Assembly: GCA_959347315.1 (NCBI GenBank)
Contig: OY365819.1
Coordinates: 19,197,119 to 19,261,118, forward strand
Reading direction: 5' to 3'
From: Bimastos eiseni
Lineage: Eukaryota; Annelida; Clitellata; Crassiclitellata; Lumbricidae
Length of the DNA stretch: 64,000 bases
The notes beneath the pieces were generated by a model. It was not told the DNA's origin. It did not search any database and saw only the letters and a list, made by a program, of their open reading frames with translations. Every line of letters starts with the position of its first letter. The stretch's first letter is position 1. This document shows, one piece after another, positions 1-13,700 of this stretch. A program made the position numbers and the translations under genes.

Positions 1-146
1 GCATCAGATATCTCTCTTGCTTCCGCTTCTTGTTCCTATTACTATTAAACCGACAATTTCTAGAGCGCCGTAACACAGCCATGCGGCTACAAGTGCGCTT
101 TATATCTTCATTCATGACTTTCATTCACACGAGCGCATGCCAGCAG

Positions 147-216
147 ACACGACGCACACACACACACACACCCATACACACAGATACACACACGCGCGCG
201 TGCACACCCACACACA
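147..216. repeat. (AC)n microsatellite
   Basis: Run of ACAC with CGCG interruptions. It lies in PDE8 intron sequence. Confidence 0.9.
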
Positions 217-1350
217 TCGTTAAGACTAATGATGCTTCTAAGTGACATGACTTTACATTAGTGTTGGCACAGCAGCTCAGAATGGTTGAACACTGCCCTC
301 GTGATTTGGTATTTGCGTTTTTTTAGGTGGTTTAACCACTTATATTGGTCAGAAATTATTTTAAAATTGCAGAGTCTGTGATTAGCCATAATTATGATAC
401 TATAATTTCTGTGAGATAACTGCGAGCACTAATCTTCATGCTAAGCTACTTCATCTTACTTTACGCTGCACTGTTTTGTCTCATGACCCTGTGATACACA
501 GTTGTTACATACATTGTTTTGCCAATGTCACAATACATTGCGTTACAGGCATTACTTTGCATTATGCTATGGTATATTTGTGTTATTTCACTGTTATGTT
601 GCGTTACGCCTTGATACAGTGCACATCACCCGAGGCTAAACATCAGAAGGCGATTACATTAGCATGCGTAGATTTCTTTCTGATGTGGCTTCTAATGACG
701 TAAATGCAAGGCGACTTTTGTTGATTATTTGGAAGAATTTCCATCTAAATGTCCGACGGAGTTTCCGACATCAGCCTCCTTTCCGTGGAGTTTTCACTTC
801 GTTCCGCTTTTAGGGATGTCTTCCTCGATTATTGAACCAGTCCCTCAGGAATTTCTGGCCATCTGTTACAAATGGATTTTATATAGATTTTCCCTTTTCT
901 TACGCTTCGTTGAGTCTTTTCTGTGGAGGATGCGTAGGAGCTGATGATAGATTCTGCGTGGATGAGGCTCAAATGGAGAGAGTATATTCCGCGTCGTTGT
1001 GTGCGGTTTGAATTTATCAGTCATTTCGAATCGGTTTGACATCAGGATGCTGCTGAATTTTTTATGATAATCAATAGAAATTTTCTATTATGAGAGAGGA
1101 ACTCTGTTGACAAGTGAGCCCACAAATTGGAGGTCAGGGATTCACAAGCATTGGTTTAAGTATTGCTCCTACTGTTTGGGGTGGTCCTGACGGTGACGGT
1201 GATGATCAAATGAAAGTGTTTGGTAGGATTCTGTGTGATCTCTCTTATTATACCTGCTGTAGAAAAGACCTGATGACTAACTTATTTATAAATTAGCTTT
1301 TAAATCCTGAGGATATCAATTAATTTCAATGAATCTTTGGAACAATTTCA
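217..1350. other. No recognised gene or element
   Basis: AT-rich single-copy-looking DNA left of the first recognised PDE8 exon. Small open frames here match nothing I know and lack splice support. Earlier PDE8 exons were searched for (the IIVIDHR-type motif) and not seen. Confidence 0.5.
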
Positions 1351-1352
1351 AG

Positions 1353-1403
1353 AGGTACAGAGGCAGAGGCGAAAGCAGTCATAGCAGTTGGAGTAGTTGC
1401 TCA
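1353..1403 (+). CDS. PDE8: PDE8 exon, end of REC-like domain (tentative)
   Basis: Reads [11 protein letters not shown] and ends on a gtaaag donor with two bases of a codon left, which the one leading base of the 4588 exon completes. The peptide fits the hydrophobic strand that precedes the LPLL..GF motif in PDE8. The acceptor is either at 1353 (after ttcaag) or 1361 (after tacag); an in-frame stop at 1330-1332 bars an earlier start. Short, so less certain than the rest. Confidence 0.5.
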
Positions 1404-3489
1404 GTAAAGAACATTGACACGCCTTTAGTGTCATTATTATTCAGAGATGCTTTGTTATATGATGCCTGTTTTTGAATTCTTGCCCAATGCAATTTTGGAC
1501 GATTTTGAATCACCCCTCCCCTTCGTTACACGTTGGTCGTCACGTCGTGCCTTTTCAGTGGTTGTGCCGAGTCTGCTGACCACATGGAATAGCCTTTGTT
1601 CTGCGTGCTGTTTTGGCTGTGGAGACTATGCATACACCTTTTACAAGCATCTGAAAGCTGTTAATTTCGTCAGTGTTGAACTGGGAGCATCTCTGAATAG
1701 GTTATATTGAAGGAATTGAAGGAGCGCTATATAATTCCTCTGAATGAATGAATGCATGACCAGAGTTGCTAAATGCACGGGTCATCAGAGGAGGACGCTG
1801 GACAAAGAAAACCGAAGACTAGGATCAAGAAGGACGCATTGAATGTTTCACTCTATAGTCAGAGGTCTTCTAAGAAACCAAAGAATGAAGTCAAATTACA
1901 AAATTTGCACTTTGACAATAGACAGTCCAGAGATAGATTGTCACATTCCTTAAACCTTTAATTAGAACCTTAAATGGGAAAAGCCAGCACTAAAAATAAA
2001 TAATATAGTTGGTTAGGTCTTTTAGCCTATAGGCGAATTTATCCACAACATGCGTATGTAAAGTCTGTAGATATTGCCACATGATCATAGCCCATAATTA
2101 TACAACAAATAATAGGTTCATAACTTTGCCTGCGGGGCGAAGGACCTGAGGCCCAAAACGACACCAGGCAACCCTTCACTGGACTATATCCATCGGAGGA
2201 CAGACTTGCCGAATGTTTGGTGCGAGCTGCTCGACTGTTGGAAGGGGTTTGATGGAGGTGGGAGAATGGATGGAGCCTTAACGATGGGAGATTGATGTAG
2301 TTCTTGTGGTTATTGTCTTTTTTAGGCAGATTCGTGCCCTGCACAATGGAGAATATGCGGTTCTGGCGGCCGTTCGACCTATGACGTAAGTAGTATCTGC
2401 TGTGTTTGTGGGCGTGGCTTAAACGCATTGGCTGTCACGCACGCATGAGTGAGCTGTGGCATTGTGTATAACAGGCAATATGTGAAACTAGGGATCTTGT
2501 AAAATGCCTAGGCATTTTGTAAAACCCTAACTATACACTAGCCCTGTGCTAGCCCTACACTAACCCTAACCCTGACTCTGACTCTGACTCTCTCCTTAGC
2601 CCTAAACCTGACTCTTACAATAATAATAACTCTAATCCTAACCGTAAATGGGTGATTTTACATACTGCCTAAAATCTAAGAAATCAGGCATTTTACAAAT
2701 CCGTGGTTCACACATTGCCTGTAACATATACACGATGTAGGCAAATCCTGAAGCATTTATGTAGCGCCCATTTAATAACATCTTAGGGGCGGTTTTTGCA
2801 CCTGTAAAACGTGCTACACGTTTGGCATCCAGTTGAAGCGATTGTAATTTTAAGACTACAGAAAATAAATGATGGCGTAAGACAATCTTTAGGTATTCTG
2901 CTAGACAAAATCGTTCAATGAAGAAAGACTCTGGTGGTTTGGACATACATGGTAGAGAGCATGCCAGTAGACCAAATTCCACCCAATGTTATCACGAGCA
3001 CTGTATTGATGGAGTATGAAATGCTATATAGTGCATGTCTGGGAAACGTTTAGGACCGGACAACAGTACAGACGGATGCGAGCAGCAGCCTGGAATGAGC
3101 TGGGAGAGCTTTGACATTAGGTGTAGATTATAGGAATTAAAGGAAGACTTGATATCTGCTTGACGTGCAATCGGCTTCCATGCTGCTTGGCAACGGTTGA
3201 CAATCAAGGAAATCGTTGCTTGGGAAAATGCACAAACCGAGCGTCGGTTTCTTAATATGTACGATTGAGAGGTGGATGCCGGATGGACGGACTGTTGGCA
3301 TTCGTTTTCTAATGATTTACTCTGTGTGTTTTTATGTATGTAATGTTGTATGCATGTGTGTGTGTGTGTGTAGATGTGTTTTTGTGTGTGCTTGTAGTGA
3401 GCGAGGTAGGGGTGCATGAGCCACGTGTTTGTATGTGTGCATCAATAGGTGGTCTGTCTGCGTGTAGTCATGTGTGTCGATGTTTTTGC

Positions 3490-3531
<42 letters not shown>

Positions 3532-3657
3532 GTGTGTGTAGATGTGTTTTTGTGTGTGCTTGTAGTGAGCGAGGTAGGGGTGCATGAGCCACGTGTTTGT
3601 ATGTGTGCATCAATAGGTGGTCTGTCTGCGTGTAGTCATGTGTGTCGATGTTTTTGC

Positions 3658-3709
<52 letters not shown>

Positions 3710-4716
3710 CTGTGTGTGTATGTTTGTCTGTGTCTGAAAATCAGATGCTGTGTTAGTCATGTAGAAAGTTATGTGACATTGTATTGCATGTGAGGCCAAT
3801 GGTGTTTGCTGCAATGTATGTCAGACATGTTTTTCAGAACCTATTCAAAGACATTCAATGACCGTTTACCGAATCATCCAAAAATGCGACCATTAATTGA
3901 GAACATTAATTGAGAACATTAATTGAGAACATTAATGGAGAACATTAATGGAGAACATTAATTGAGAACATTAATTGAGAACATTAATTGAGAACATTAA
4001 TGGAGAACATTAATTGAGAACATTAATTGAGAACATTAATTGAGAACATTAATGGAGAACATTAATTGAGAACATTAATTGAGAACATTAATTGAGAACA
4101 TTAATGGAGAACATTAATTGAGAACATTAATTGAGAACATTAATTGAGAACATTTATTGAGAACATTAATTGAGTTTCACCGTAGAGTAACGGAGAACAC
4201 ACTGGGTCGCAAAGCTGAGGATCCGAGTTCGATGCCGATATCTCTGCAAGGCGAGACGTTGGTTAAAATGAGATGTATAACGTAATGGGCGCCTTGCATG
4301 GTTTCCGACAGTTATATTCAACTCCTGTAACAACTTGTTGTTGATACTATTCGTTCATACTGTATGAATTCTTTCTTTTTTCTCATTATTTTCTTTTTTA
4401 ACAGAATTTCTTTTGAGCTTGTGACACTCATCACAACATTATGAAGATTGGCCATTGTTGAAATCTTAACTGCCTATATGTACCTCAAGAAAAGAGATTA
4501 GGGGCCTATGATAATTATAAAAATACTGATGTGTTGTAATAGTTGAAGCTGTACTTATAGATATTTCTGGTGCTTTATATTTTCCAGTTCTTCAGAGAAA
4601 GATGACCAAACGATGTTACCTTTGCTGAAAGCGGGCTTTAACCGGGTGCGTTCCCAGTCAGTTTTTACTAGCAGGAGGAATTTTAGTATATACATATATA
4701 TATATGTATATATATG

Positions 4717-4755
<39 letters not shown>

Positions 4756-7700
4756 ATATGTATCTTTAAAGATTTGACATTTGTGTGGTGCAACATGTGA
4801 GAAAGAGGAGGTAACTTCCATTCGCTAACACAAACCGTTGCCAATGGTTACCTTTATTTCTTATTCATTTGGATGCTGTCCAGGTTTTCCTCCCTCTGAT
4901 TCAAATAACAAATATCCCTTGTTTATTATGTGATTTATGTAGCGCCCCACTTCAAAGCAGTCTACTGTGGATAAAAAATTACTGACATTACTAAACACAA
5001 GGTATATGTAAAGACGGTTCGAAGAGTCGTTTTTAAATTGATTTCAATTTTTTGGTGCGAACAACGGTAACATTTCGTTGTTAGGCCATTAGATTTCTCT
5101 GGCTGTTGGATTGCATTGGGGCTTCAGGGAAAAGATCTTTGAAAGTTCTGTTTGCTCTTAAAAGAAACTTTTACCCAACCTTGGCTTTTGTGAACTTGCA
5201 TCTCCTTTGCAGCTTAGCTCTGCAACTGGCTTTTGAGGCACTCGAGCAACGATCTTCGGTTTAATCTTCGCGGAGAAATAAAACTGCAATGCTCGGCATT
5301 CTTGCGAAATTTTCACAGAAAGCAGATGGTAGATTGGTGGCAGAGAGACCCCACCACAAAACTCTTTCTGACTCCACGACTCGACTCGGCCCAACTCTGT
5401 TTGCGAATGATCGATGGGCCACTTGAGGAAATGAAGATTTAGGATGCTGTTGGTTTCGATGATGCACAGCTGGAAAATGCATCCATGACGTTGTTGCTTG
5501 GCTGCAGATGTTGCTAAAGAAAAGCACTGGTTTAGAGAAGGTGATGCCACGTGGCGGTTAGGCGAGATCTGGTAAAACCACTTGGAAAATTGGCACACGG
5601 GCGTATAGGTGTGTTGTCTGGGTCCAATGCTGGCAAGAGTTTTTCTTGGAAACTGAAAAGGAATCATTATTCTTTTGTATGTTTAACTGGAAAGGATTTT
5701 GGTTATGTAATGAGCTTTGGACCTGTTTTATCTGAATCCTGTTTCTGTGGCAGTGTTCTCTGTCAATTAGGCTGAGGAATTCATGAGATTTATTGCTCAG
5801 AATATGAGCTCGTAATTATGTATCTGGAGTATGTCAGGGTTGCTTGAAATTGAGCCCATGACAAATGATGCAAATAGTCATCCCTGCATGTCTGTCTGAG
5901 GCAACCTGAGATTGATGAATTTGAAATGGTTAAATGTCATTTATGACTTGTGGTAGCCAGTTGAGTAAATGAAAAGCATCACCCAAGAAAGAAAAGACTG
6001 ATCTAACAACAAGTGAGATCAATGGGGGACTCTGTGAAATAGGTGGCGCCAGTATCAAATGTGGGTAAGCTACCCGAGGTAAAATTGTGTGCTTGATGTT
6101 GATTGGTTGTTGTGCTGTATATTCTTTATGTGAAAGTAATCTAAAAGTTAGCCAGATTATAAAATTTATGTATTGATCCATAATTATAATTCTTATACCA
6201 ACCATCGATCGGAACAATGTAAATAAACGACGCATTGCCAATATAAAAAAAATTTCTTAGAGGTATGTGCATACTGGTGCCACCTGTTTTTACTTAAGGA
6301 ACGGCCCACAGAGTCCTCCATTGAAGGCAAATAGTTGCTGTGAGTGGAAGAATTCCATACTAATGCAGGCTCAAAGAGAGTAAAGTTAGTTAAGTGTATT
6401 GTGAACAAGCTGGTTCCCACAACTTTCCTTTTGTGTGAGCTGTAGAAATATTGTGCTTACAATGACTGGAAGTCGCTTTGCGTTCGGAGTCCTTGTAGAT
6501 TACATTCTAGTCATTTGTCTTCTGCGTATCATTTGGCCTTGTCGTCTGTGTCATATTCTAGGCACTTGATTCTTCGTGTCTGAGATCTATATCAGTTGGT
6601 CTTTAATTTCATCTGGTTGTAGGCATAATAATCAGAAAAGGTCAGACGAGTTATTGGTGCAACGGTTTGCATTCCCAGTTGAGAGAGATATGATGTGCAT
6701 TGATATTGTTGTCAATGCCAGTGCTTTTCTATCCTAATGCATTCGGTGAGAACTAGATCAGGAAGGGACTGAATACAGCCAAATGCAGTGCTTTATTTAC
6801 TGTGAAATTCCAGCGGCTTCAACAGATACCCTGCTTTCTTTCTTAGTTAGAGATACAAGGGTCTACATTGCCCTCTTAACATTTCGCCTTCGTATAAAGT
6901 TAATGTTAATCTATTCATTACCTATTCTGAATGCAACGACAGTGTCACTTGTATCTGTTGAATCTGTTGCGATGTGAGCCTCATCTTTAAATGATAGTCG
7001 TCGCGGGCTTTTATCACAGATCAGTGCAGCTGGCACTGTTTCGCCGTGATGTGGTATCTATCCATTTGACCACTTAAGCGAAGTGACTGTTTGCCGATAA
7101 CTGTTTCCTCGACTGGAGGCCTTGGCTTTGTCTCTGGTCTGACTTGACGGATGCAGACGTTTACGCAGCAACGGTGCATCATGTGCTTTGAAGCAGAACA
7201 ATTTGGAGCTTTCAGAAGGTGTTTACTTGAATTGCAGGATGTTCTGCCTTTGTTTGGTCAGGATTTATGCTCAAGCCTTGCCTATATGTTACAGAATATG
7301 ATTGATATAACAGTTAATCATCACACATTGTTGATGATTGTTGGCAGTCATCATCGTCGTCGTCATTATCATTGGTGGCGTGCCCCTTTCGGGAGCATTG
7401 TGGTTGCCGCACGTCTTGTTGGGCGCATTCCTAAAGTTGGCCTCCTCTCCGGCTATATGCTGGATGTGCTCCACTGGCTACCCACTCAAATAGCAAATCT
7501 CGTACCGTATCATCACTCTAGCCTGGTGGTTATTTCTGGGCCTCACCCCTGCCTATCTTCATGACGTCTGAGCTACTCTACTCTGAGTTCACTGGGTCAC
7601 CGCTCTACTGAACAAGGTGTATTCATCGGAATGATGATTTGTCTGCACAATTACAAAACAGCATCATGCCTTCAGTGGTTCTTAGTGGTTTGCCCCTCGC

Positions 7701-10700
7701 TCTGGAACAGGTTCCCATTGAAATTGCGCTTGTTCCCCAGGGTCCACTCTGACTCTTTTTATGCTCACCTTAAAACTGGCCTTTTCAGCTGTGCTGGGGC
7801 CGGGAGTGCTCATGAGTAGTGACTTTGAATAGTACTATATAAATCTTCATAATGAATGGATTCATAATGAATCAATGAATATTATTATTATTATTGTTTT
7901 GTTATTATTTGCAGCAATTTCTGGAGAATTCAAACGTTGGTTTCTGTCTGAGTGAACTCCAGTGCATGGAGTTTGGTGAGGTGCGAGCTCAGATGAAGCT
8001 CAAGGCAGCCCAGGCACTCATCATCGCTGTTGAACATGCCACTGATGCTGTCGAGATTACCAACGAAAACCACGAAATACAGGTATGCTTTGAGATAGGG
8101 GTTGCAAGTAAGAACAAAAACTAAACTCAGTTCCATAAAGTATTCTGGTTTTTGAATTCAAGTGCAATTGTTGACCATTTCGTACCAGAGACTCAGAATT
8201 GTTAAGCTGACTGAATATATTAGTTCTGTAATTGACATTTTTTACAATTTGCAAAGAAGGAATGCTGAGAATTAAGTCTGAATGTGTTTACAGTATGTGA
8301 ATTCGATGTTTGAGAAGATGTTTGGCTACTCAGGAGACGAAGTCATCGGCAAAAATTTCCACGATATTTCTAGGACGGACAAAACAAAGAACGACATCAC
8401 CGACGCTATCAACGATCAGCTCCGAAATGGAAAGGTTCCATCAACCGTTTAGTTATTATTATTTCTATTATTATTATTTTAATTATTATCATCATCTTCA
8501 GTCGAAAGGAGATGGCGAATAATGTCACAAAGATAGCGTGAAAGTAAGGAAGAGAACGTTAAGCCGAATGAGGGCTTTGTATGTATTGAGCTATTTGTAT
8601 AGCACCTTGAACCTCTAGAACCTCTCAAAGGCGATAAACGTAGCTACCCAACAGATCTAAACAAATGCGATTTGAGTAATTTAGAAAAGTTGACTGCAAG
8701 CAGTGCAATGTTGCAAAGTTGTAACGGAAGAGTGTTCCAGTATGATGGTCCAATGCATGAGAAGGCACTGCTTGTTCGCGTCGATGTACGGGAGCGTGGG
8801 ACCATCCTGTCTCCACGAGCCACAGCACGCCAGGATTGAAAACTTGGCTGGCTCGAGACAGGAAGACAGAACTCTCTGATGTATTCTGGAGCGGTGCCGA
8901 CCACCGATGTCTGTCCCATGAGGATGATCATGAATGTGATCCTATCCTCGACCAGGAGCCAGCGCAACATCATAGGTTTTGGAAGACCAATAAGTGCTCA
9001 ATAGACAGACAATGAACGAAGGTCGGAACATCGTCATTATCAGCTCATGGAATGTTAACAGAAAGAAGAGGGATGTCTGCAGTAGACATGATGTAGAGAA
9101 GTGTTTGTGGGCGTCACCTGGAAGTACCATTTGTGCGCGATCCGTGAGATAGGATCGAAACCAGTGAAGAGATGGCCCTCTAAGACCAAAGGTGATTTCA
9201 AGATGATGTTAAAGAATATCATGATCTCCTTGTCAAATGCAGAGGAAACATCATAGAGGGCTAAGAGCATAATGTGAATAAATGTCTTACAGAAGAGATG
9301 AAGCCAATTTCGGTAGGACGATGAGCTCTGAAATCAGATTGCCTAGATAGAAATAAACTCAGCTGCTCCAGATGAGAAAGAAACTGCAAGGAGAAAAGTT
9401 GCTCAAAAGTCTTTGAGAGGAAAGAAGTATTATGGTAGATAAAGGGTGATAATTTTGGAATATGTTGATGGCTGTTAATTAGATGTAGGCCTATGGCATA
9501 AGAAGCAATTTGACTTGTCAGCATATCTAAACCTTTTTTCTGTGCATATTTTTGCAGCCGTGGCATGGCACTTATCATATCCGGAGGAAAAATGGCGAGA
9601 ATCTACCACAGAAGTGTCGCCTGTATCCTGTCTTAAGCCACTCGGGGTGAGTTCCAGAGGTCAAATTGAATCCTCTTGATTTTGATTATGCTCATAGTGT
9701 AGCAAAATTATGGCATCCATCTCAGAACAATATGTTTAAATGCATGTATATATATATATATATAATATATAAGCTCATATATATATATGTTGGATGCATG
9801 TGTCTTAATTGCTGATCTCATTGCTGACCCTGTAGCTGCCATCATTGACTTGTCCTTCAGGCATTCTAAAAATAGTCAAAGTTGTAACTGTTTTCAAATA
9901 AGAACAGAAAGATGACATAACTAATTTATAGGTCCATTTCTATCTTGCCTTACTTTTCTGATATGCTTGAGAAGAAGACGTATGTCCATCTTTTGGGTAT
10001 GTTCGTAAATCTAAACATCTTTTGTCCTTCTCATCCATGATTTCCGACTAAGACACTCCACAATGACGTCCCTCTTAATCATTCAAGATACTATACATGT
10101 GGCCATAGACCACACTGAATACTCTTTAGGCACTTTTTTATTGACATGACCAAAGCATGTAAATCATAATATCTGTAATAATGCTGAAATTATAGAATAT
10201 GGGGATATAAGGAGTGCCATTAAATTGGTTCCAGAGCTACCTACTTAACAAACATCAATATGTATTCTGTAATGGCTTAAACTCGATAAATATGGTGTCT
10301 GAAAACTATCAATTTGGTCCTTAAGCATGGTATGACTTACGTAACCACCTGCTTTTAACGCATTATATAATTATGATATGATGAGAATATATTTGTTTAT
10401 TGGATCACCTGTTGACATACTATGACAAGTTACAGGTAACAATAAAAATATGACAAGATGTAAATAACTACAAAAGGAAGAAAATAAAAATGTATGCTGA
10501 TGGGACCAGTGGTTCCTTTAGGGTATCCTCTCTTCTCCATTCTTCCCTATCATTGTACTTAAGTAAGTACTAATTTTTGAAATAAATAATTCTAATGTTC
10601 GTCTTATGGGATTAATAAAAATTGATGGTTATATATGTATATATTTATGTACCAGAATTTGTTGGTTGAGATAATTAACTGATCAATTATATTCTGATCA

Positions 10701-13700
10701 GCTATCTATTTTTTTAAGCTAATTATTAGTTGTATCAATTGCTTTATGAATTTAACTAATCAGGCCCATCTCTGCTTAATAAAGCATGTTCTAACTGTCC
10801 ATTGGGTGTATAGGTAGCCTAGGGTGTCAGAAGGTCGTTTATGATATCGCATCCTTTGACAACCTGTGATCACTTATGGCTTTAGTGTCTCATAAAAGTT
10901 AATTGAGCTGAGTGTACTTCAGGATTAACATTTTTGTTTGCAAAAGACTATTTGTTTTAAGCTTATGAAGTGGATTTCAGTTCGTATATAATATTCTATA
11001 ATGTCAGTCAGAAAGGCTAAGTCCATGTATCTATCTTCGGGGCCGCAAAAGGCGCGTAAGAATCGGCTTTTTGAAAAATTTCAAATCGGCTTTGGGGCCA
11101 AAGGATGTGCCTCATGGCCGCATGCAGCCCTTTTGAGGTGGGTTGTGCAATATACATACCTGCTCTTTGTGCTTTAATTGATCAGTTTTGCACGACTAAC
11201 AGTTGTACGCAGTAACAGTTTCAGCCTCTGGCGCACTTACATCCAGTGGATTTTTTGTTGCTAGATTTAGACGATGCTACTTTTAGATCGTCGCCTTGGT
11301 TGTTACAGCTTTTAAGGTTTTGCGTTGAGCATTTCCTGTGAGTTTCTGTTCTGGTTTCCTGTCTGATCTGTCGATGTACCTTGAGGCATCGCTTGGGTGA
11401 CCAGCCAGAAAACGTTCTCTATTTTTGGCTGCATAGCGTTTGTGTAAAAATTAATGTTCAGCTAATGTTTCATTAGGAGGTTTTAAATGAACTGGTTGAC
11501 CCAGGCCAACATAAATAACGGGCTACCAAGGTAAAAGTAACCATGGCCATAACCATGTGTTTTTATTGATCCAATCAGATGGACAATTTATCACAATACC
11601 TATACTGGGAGATTAATGTGAGTGGGATTGGAACAATAGGCAGAGAGAACAAACTATATTGGGTCATTAAGGCCAACATATAATGGGTTACTATTGCCAA
11701 CATTTAATGGGTTAATAAGGCCTACATTTATTGGGTTAATAAGGCCTACATTTGTTGGGTTTATAAGGTCAACATGTATTGGATTACTAAGGCCAACTTA
11801 TGCCTCCCTGTGTCATGTTTTGTAGCACATTTGGTTGTAGATAGATTGCAAGAGATGCCTTTAAAATCAAATCCTTCAAATCTGCTATATGTGATGTGAC
11901 CTATATGACCTCAATTCAATATGCTAAGTATAATGCAATTCTTCTGTTTTATCTTGATCTACATGCAACTAGACTAATGCTCATCATACGAAATGCCAAC
12001 TTAATAATTCGTACACCTATGGTTGTCATCAAACGACTCAAAAAAACTCAAAAAAATGACTCAAAAACTCAAAAAATGACTCAAAAACTCTCTCAATTCA
12101 TTCAAAACTCATATGGTTTGGCCTTCCCCAACAATTTTTTAAACTAACTTGATCAGTTACTTCTTCCGAAAGCTTCCCCCAGTTGAACTCCTCTACCAGC
12201 GTCTGTGACTTAGATATAACACTGGATAGCTAGCTCTCTATCATTCTCTGAACGTATTGACTCCTATTTCAACTCCCGTATTTCAGGGTCATTCACAGAT
12301 CCGTTTCCTCTATTCACCTAGACTTCAATAGTTCATGCAGCTCTCTGTTGTAGACTTGACTAATGCAATTCTCTCCTTATAAGCCTCCCCTTGAGGTCCT
12401 CCTCCTGTCCCCTATCCAGTCAGTTCTCAATGCCACTGACAAATTGATTGCTTGCCTGCCTAAATTCTCCCACATCTTCTCGTTTATGGTCAATCAGTTG
12501 TACTGCCTTCCTCTGCCAGATAGCATGCTGTTCTTGTCTCAGTCATTAAATCCAAATTGGGCATTGCTCCAAAATATCTCAGACATGTGTGCCCTTTTTT
12601 TCTGCAGCTTCTCATCGACTTCTCTGCTATTTGGACTGGCATGTTCTCTTTGTTCGGCAAGTTAGGGCCGCTCTGGCCCAAACTGGAACTGTTCCTTCAC
12701 CCCTACGTGTTAACATTAATTCTGGGTCTCTGTCCTCTGGGTCTCTGTCCATTCTCCATCCTCAAAACCTTTTCTACTCTCTGGGTTTTCAAACTACGAG
12801 TGATACCCATTGGCCACTGCTATTAGTGGCTCTATAAAAAACAAAAAGTAGAATTCAATTTGTGGTCCTACAAGCTGCTCTGTTTCATTTAGAACCATTG
12901 TGTACAATATATACTAAACTTATGGTCTCTTGGGGTATTATAATTATACCTTCCAGAAATATTTTTATATCCGATGATGCCCCTGAAAATCTACCAGAGA
13001 TGCATTTTGTGTGAGTGTTGACGTTCTCTGCATTTGTATGTGTGAGGAATCTTGTGTTAGGTTTTCAATGTCAGATTTATGTGTTTGGTTGTTGGTGATC
13101 ATTGGCACTGTTTATGCCCCACCTCTGTGCACTCGCGGTTACACATAATGAGAGCTTTATTGCTTGTCTGCTCTCAGAAAGGATTCATTTGCAAGCGAAC
13201 AATTAATGTTTAATGACGTCTTCGTAACTGTGGTGAAAGACGTCGTTAGGTTCGTAATAAAGGGGAATTTTCATTGCCATGGTCCAGTTTCTTGGTCTTG
13301 TTTTGCGAGGTCGAAAGTACCTTTGAGAAGTTTCCATTGATGGGGCGCTATATAAACTGTGCACTTGCGATTGCTATGGCCTTCACAGATCGTTTTGATT
13401 GAGATTGTTGTGATTGAAACTGACTGTAGAGCGTGGTTGACCTTTACAAAGAGGTCAGCAGAGTCACCTTGATTCAAATGCTTTATGTTACAAGTAAATG
13501 TCATATGTACCTTTGCTGTGATAGCAATTTGTAATTGTTATTGTAACTTGTAACTATTACTGTAATTTACAGCTATAACTTTTAATTGATACTTGTAATT
13601 GTTACTTGTTGATGTGACAACAACTTGTAATTGTAAATGTAGCTTACAACTGTAACTGTAATAACTTGTAATTGTAGCTTGTTGATGTGACAACTTGTTT

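Noticed and set aside
1114..1296. PDE8 exon around GQGFTSIG
   Set aside because: Resembles the AGF region only loosely; the real exon with [10 protein letters not shown] was found at 4,588 with matching phases.
2515..2640. Telomere or chromosome end
   Set aside because: Too short and degenerate, and gene sequence continues on both sides (PDE8 exons at 1,353 and 4,588).
3332..3814. 160-codon minus-strand His-Thr-rich open frame and matching plus-strand Cys-Val-rich frames
   Set aside because: Product of the (TG)n tract and its 168-bp duplication.
3894..4172. CRISPR-like repeat
   Set aside because: Head-to-tail 13-bp units with no spacers: a minisatellite.
7151..7564. 137-codon plus-strand open frame as a gene
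   Set aside because: No similarity recognised; its 3' part reads like LINE-derived sequence and leads into the LINE 3' end at 7,640.
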